64,000 nucleotides of DNA from Eukaryota sp. TZLM1-RC (Eukaryota; Metamonada: BaSk clade), in NCBI GenBank assembly GCA_040285825.1, contig JAUPSS010000001.1, positions 1,364,001 through 1,428,000 of the forward strand. The letters run 5' to 3'. A model generated the notes under the pieces. It saw only the letters and a program-made list of their open reading frames with translations. It searched no databases and was not told where the DNA came from. Shown in pieces: positions 61,701 to 64,000 of the stretch. The translations under genes were made by a program, and so were the position numbers. Each line of letters begins with the position of its first letter. Within the stretch, counting starts at the first letter, position 1.

Positions 61701-64000
61701 GGTTCAATTTGGTTATTTGACGTAATTTCTACATTATTAAAAGCAACATTTGAATTAAAGCCATCAATGATTTGGTTATTGGAATTAATTACTACATTTT
61801 CCAGTGTTAGAGTGGAATTTTCGATAATCAAAAAAGATGTAAAATCCGATAAATCAAACTCAATATTACTGATATTAAGGTAAGACTGAGCAACACTCAA
61901 TGAAGTTGAAACATTAATACTAATAGCATCTTCATTTGCTCTAAATTCAAAGTCAACTCCAACCAAACCAACATCAAAATTAACTTCATTATATTCACCT
62001 TCTTCAAAATAAACAACACCATAATAACCCATTCTTTCGATTATTTTACTAAGTGTCAAACAAGGAACTGAGGCAGTACCACAACAATCTTCATTAGTTC
62101 CAGAAGGAGAAATAAAAGAAATATGGTTTAAATCTGGAATAATTTCATTAATAGCAGTTAATTGGAACAAATCTTCTGTTACTTCTATAAAAGATTCACA
62201 ATTGATGAGAATCTGGTTGAATTCATATAATTTAGAATTAAAAGTTATTAAATCCACATTAAAGTCTTTTTGTACGGGTTGAAATGAATAATCAACTTCT
62301 AGTAATCCATCTAAATAAACTGTACCATCAACAATTAATTTACCATTATCAGTTTTTTGATTGGTAAATAAAATGGTAGATGAATCACTTAATTGTAAAT
62401 CACCAGTGACTTCTATAATTCCAGATGGTTCTATTGTACCATGGTTAATAAAATCCGACTTAAAATGACCAAATCCTGTGATTGAGTTTCCCTCTTTATT
62501 TTCAATAGAAATTTCAGAACTTACTTGTCCTCCTTCCAGGTTCAAATCACTTTCAAATATTAGTTCAAAGTGATTCATTGCTTTAATTAAACCAGCACTA
62601 ACAACTCTCTTGTCAAAAACAAAACCTCCATTTTGGGCCACCAAAGATCCACTAGAGTGAACAAAAACTTCTATTTCAAAAGTAAAAGAACTTTCAGCAA
62701 TATTTTCCACTGTGCCATTTACTTTGAGTAAAGAATTGTCAAGAGCACTTATTGCAGCTGATTGGGGTGGTTGAATGAAAAAATGATAATCACCAGCATA
62801 AATACTACCAACTTCAAAATCTTTTGTTTCAGCATTAATTGAAGCTTGATGATCACCTTCTTCCCAGCTATATAAAACATTATTAAAATCAATAGCAAAA
62901 CCAATAAATCTTCCACTCCCAATACTGCTTACCCTACCCAGACCTTGGACTTTACCTGGTGCATTCTGATGACTAAAGTCTGTACTTCTGCCCAAAACTT
63001 CACCACAACTATAAACATCACCTTCTTTTGTTAGGAAAATGGTATAAAATTCCCCACAACTCGCTTGAACTACATTATAGTCAGGATAATTTAATACTTT
63101 TTGAGGTGTACTTCTACCAGTTTCATCTCCTAAACAAAGTTGTCCTCTATTATTACCTCCGACTGTCATTAATTCATCATTTTCAGTAACAAATAATGAA
63201 TGATGAAAACAACCAATAACTTTTTCAACTCTTTCAGTAGTAATAACATTCTCGGGGAGGTGTTGATTTGTGGTACTTCCATCACCAAGTCTACTATTAC
63301 TGTTATGTCCCCAAGCTTTAACTGTACCATTAGACAACACTGCAAGTGAATGAGCAAACCCAGCACTAATATCAACTACATTTTCCAATATACTAATATG
63401 CTTAGGTTTGGGTTGATCATCTTCGTCGCCATGTCCAAGCCTACCACTAGTACCTCTACCCCAAGAATAAACAAGATTATCTTGAGTTCTGGTAAGAGAA
63501 AAATATGCTCCAGCTGAAATTTGAACAACGTTATCTAAATTAACTGGTTGTGGAAAATTGTATAATTCAGACTCTGAATCCAATCCTAACTCTCCATCTA
63601 TGTTTCGTCCCCAAGCAAATAGGATACCTTCACTAGTGATGCCTAATGTATGTGAGAAACCACCAGCAATTGAACTAAATTCTTCATCAGTAATGACAGT
63701 AAATAGTGAATGTCGATTATAAGTATGACCCGTACCAGTTCTGCCATTTCTTCCATCACCCCAAGCCCGCAGATCATAAGCTTTCGAGCCATTTACAATT
63801 AATGTGACTTTTTCACTTACAGAAATAACAGACTGTGTGACCTGAATTTGACCAGAAAGTGTACCACGATTGAGCACAGTAAAATTTACATTGTTCAGCT
63901 CAGCGTTGCCAAATAAATCAAAGTCAAAAACATCAAAAATACCTACATAGTGGTCGGCCAAACCTATAAAACTATCCATAATCGTAGCCTTACCTTTAAC
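55763..64000 (-). CDS. Giant RCC1 / beta-helix / TIG / Cys-rich / multi-TM membrane protein, 5' end outside window
   Basis: The frame is open without a stop to the window edge; the ATG at 63979 lies inside a continuing frame, so the true start is upstream. Numbering from that ATG: RCC1 propeller about 70-390 (repeated AWGDGRNGRTG, AWGRNIDGELG, SWGRGTSGRLG, AWGHNSNSRLG); a long Asn/Ser-rich part about 400-1150 with beta-helix (pectin-lyase-like) periodicity; TIG/IPT-like segments from about 1190 (PTPTQGKELIVNGTNLG); an F5/8 or fucolectin-like module about 1970-2080; an ephrin-receptor-type Cys-rich block about 2358-2490 (CHCKPGTVLG, CPLGYY, CPKFSTC); then seven or eight membrane spans to the end at TAG. 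The layout is that of a very large surface receptor or adhesin with a small cytoplasmic side. Confidence 0.9.
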   Translation of the reverse strand, partial: VKGKATIMDSFIGLADHYVGIFDVFDFDLFGNAELNNVNFTVLNRGTLSGQIQVTQSVISVSEKVTLIVNGSKAYDLRAWGDGRNGRTGTGHTYNRHSLFTVITDEEFSSIAGGFSHTLGITSEGILFAWGRNIDGELGLDSESELYNFPQPVNLDNVVQISAGAYFSLTRTQDNLVYSWGRGTSGRLGHGDEDDQPKPKHISILENVVDISAGFAHSLAVLSNGTVKAWGHNSNSRLGDGSTTNQHLPENVITTERVEKVIGCFHHSLFVTENDELMTVGGNNRGQLCLGDETGRSTPQKVLNYPDYNVVQASCGEFYTIFLTKEGDVYSCGEVLGRSTDFSHQNAPGKVQGLGRVSSIGSGRFIGFAIDFNNVLYSWEEGDHQASINAETKDFEVGSIYAGDYHFFIQPPQSAAISALDNSLLKVNGTVENIAESSFTFEIEVFVHSSGSLVAQNGGFVFDKRVVSAGLIKAMNHFELIFESDLNLEGGQVSSEISIENKEGNSITGFGHFKSDFINHGTIEPSGIIEVTGDLQLSDSSTILFTNQKTDNGKLIVDGTVYLDGLLEVDYSFQPVQKDFNVDLITFNSKLYEFNQILINCESFIEVTEDLFQLTAINEIIPDLNHISFISPSGTNEDCCGTASVPCLTLSKIIERMGYYGVVYFEEGEYNEVNFDVGLVGVDFEFRANEDAISINVSTSLSVAQSYLNISNIEFDLSDFTSFLIIENSTLTLENVVINSNNQIIDGFNSNVAFNNVEITSNNQIEPFIDLYLCQFTGLNSILLGEGISLYFNLSVIQMTNFLIEGQVYPSDNVLFVENSKMDLTDIKFSIDSIYFGDFNPSIIFTTNSSISISNSFVVYSDLILLEAITSEVVFNSLNVSNCQSSLFINTTLSSVELNNVIVNHSKGQFLLAQHTSEVVFRNVTFEKVTSDSPLIEVIDSNFFSVDFDVCNCEVHSLLDSLKSNIELIKTYLTNLTLTSGNLLNIDQSFLELTQLEMVGYTFDGIPNVFTCNQQNYLISFINSTFTIIQSDLIGCLVDTMFYFDLNFKDSTAYFLNFLDYLALTRLLLLNSTIELNTNLSVLVRSIELDENSSISGKDKYLDLELMIGELSTINECVGTREWQIGFNFSFAELIEDFVLIHEYNSASKNIFSSVDFLLISFKDNYAPNSSLDYFAVHFSSPIIQFFRTTVLQMCSPQLTLPPTPTQGKELIVNGTNLGHDLLLFSSSTINFIPDSPINHETIAVIVPPGAGCHDVEIKRGLDNIVVFMTFCFQSPSIDFAKQNPYKLEEFVVIYGNNFFDSPDLVEVELQNSTFLYSLTSINHTVIVLKIENICNLSFSNVPIVITIGGQVSNTYQLGINFPTYITSSHLLNPFDEDISLTLNQDLTFNTLSQCNDIEVVGNVPLNWTIAGPTEFELNFDLAGVDTLQLLVQLSKNFVKLIEVPVVDFYVLPTDYICITHQICIIKVCVLFDNVDLHDYFPIGDGTVLITDYEFDESGCMLINLVVKRESNEASFQLCSESLCNTLQGLPKVVTIDSLSPSLVQWEYKTTDVSITLTGENIDFYNSSLWEHSFLFGGKVIDFSIQGPTSVSFTYGFTSMGNQSLQYIGFGSVVELFTINCDDFLVIVPFYFFQSELIIYSRFSQSYLELSYGNEILQISAGENSLITQKEGNSLFLNSRTVSEMIELGHILRVIKVNVSYNCSITFPHSDTYFEINSLSKCFVKYSSTDTQIELEVFGSEVGVCVIELVVSYHESTVTKEMVFQIVEPPKLELLGNSYLLKSDNITLTALIESGFSSFNDYSLAIDNKYLAYRLTSFVENLTYYVQTIEVILTPGNLNLTKPVTFFNLELHSDLFGTMLVAELQIFDVELFSNSTVSFFEPRDVVMETYAEIKPPLHCVIQSKSFDIIIDGLNLICKNVIISTYKEFVKVSIYYFDLEIGSLELTSEPFFVDHCFVPDHVSHVHYTDLFVNKQPLIHLFDKTRCCLVATGNCYSSFKVGEKFTIQFTETYQITSITLTTNSSCSNSVQNSPIRLGNSTNDLWNCESLLNGFDDALMCSIEVDFSNVTSISFEILEDLLLFEVEIYGYKTNKCLRPIDDFLGITPSGDFLFIGGYYEFAGEMFEMFGSIYKLLDNTILSEVITEPFTVNYSFSSSDCYYSTSMLSALIEPQKPQSIILVNDTITMISNSFILKLQCRDSNNLMVNCFDSGQSNLFNFTSFSYNHYYIQSFNSIKFDIQGVYPGNHSIHFGIADKSKLNFLLLQEFKKELLVNLLQINHCNRFNLFYSSCVLITLELTLNTQDLLVNYTQSLSLYEVDLSHDLMITHYVSSFNELEVTGLPLGETEILFSHQSTLASAMFTLNDCDPTRINLNNECHCKPGTVLGPVGECEPCPLGYYLDNPLLGQCINCPQDKITKSFGTSNISECVCPKSEFDDGEGCIKCPKFSTCEYGDLAIVSNGYKFTLETGAIACPYRYSCRNNQCRFNTKGIDCTECIDGTKRYGFICIGASAFTFIISVAFNLVFAFLLILSEHYLRFSNHFYYKILKQFTLPSLPLTTARSLVRSKGQIICPLRLLMVLSVVINGNLLLITVPFSLSASLFGNRFGFLLLIFCFIVNHFFCRKVLRHNFPFKDSYYCHFCLFTGFIGIYSKLIEIKLDIEMLLLFGVSVYCFILICKKQKDNDRFRSLIVAIFLLILLYLPYTIQLITQAIVFLVLTFYSGDQNRYVSYIGSFYSSLLLILHVFYS

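Overview
This window comes from the nuclear genome of an AT-rich single-celled eukaryote. Three kinds of evidence point there. The first is a ribosomal protein uL4 gene and a nascent-polypeptide-associated complex alpha gene, each with one very small GT..AG intron (31 and 28 nt). The second is a tRNA-Gln(TTG). The third is several eukaryotic protein types: a FERM protein, a protein kinase, coiled-coil proteins, and a giant RCC1/multi-pass membrane protein. Stop codons behave as in the standard code: a 2738-codon frame contains no stop, and uL4 and NAC end at TAA and TAG in the expected places. I cannot name the species. Tiny introns, RCC1-containing giant surface proteins and R2-like retroelements would fit a free-living or anaerobic excavate-type protist, but that is only a guess.

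About half of the window is mobile DNA. From 1 to 6816 lie two nearly identical tandem copies of a Ty3/gypsy element (155-bp LTR, chromodomain-like tail). They sit against the 3' end of a second, opposite-strand gypsy element (6817-13022) that has an extra 466-codon ORF1 and a 1401-codon gag-pol in the same frame, separated by one TAG. A decayed relative (13026-13786, + strand) and a Tc1/mariner-like relic (13850-14681) follow. LINE-like elements with a restriction-like endonuclease (R2 type) occur at least seven times (14.8-17.1, 21.6-23.6, 29.5-31.3, 35.8-38.5, 52.7-53.7, 53.8-54.8 and 55.1-55.6 kb). A gag-only LTR element is nested inside one of them (29951-31020). Solo LTRs of both small-LTR families lie at 33972-34114 and 39064-39218, each with a 4-bp target duplication. 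A hAT transposase relic occupies 41.7-42.7 kb.

Host genes are interspersed: RPL4 (18060-19104, -), an unknown 216-aa protein (20584-21234, +), a protein kinase with a stop-separated hydrophobic tail (25616-26818, -), a coiled-coil protein with a C1q/TNF-like end (27727-29439, -), NACA (32193-32679, +), tRNA-Gln (47944-48015, -), a talin-like FERM/coiled-coil protein with a 5 x 21-aa tandem repeat (50053-51936, +), and the giant membrane protein (55763-64000, -, continuing past the edge). Two host-type pseudogenes are present: a leucine-rich protein (43896-44818, +) and an RCC1-repeat protein (45290-46325, -). Genes lie singly on both strands; there are no operons.

A caution for the reader: the two tandem gypsy copies differ almost only by +/-1 base in homopolymers, and each difference moves the reading frame in one copy. 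This pattern is typical of long-read sequencing error, so some 'broken' genes in this window may be intact in the organism.
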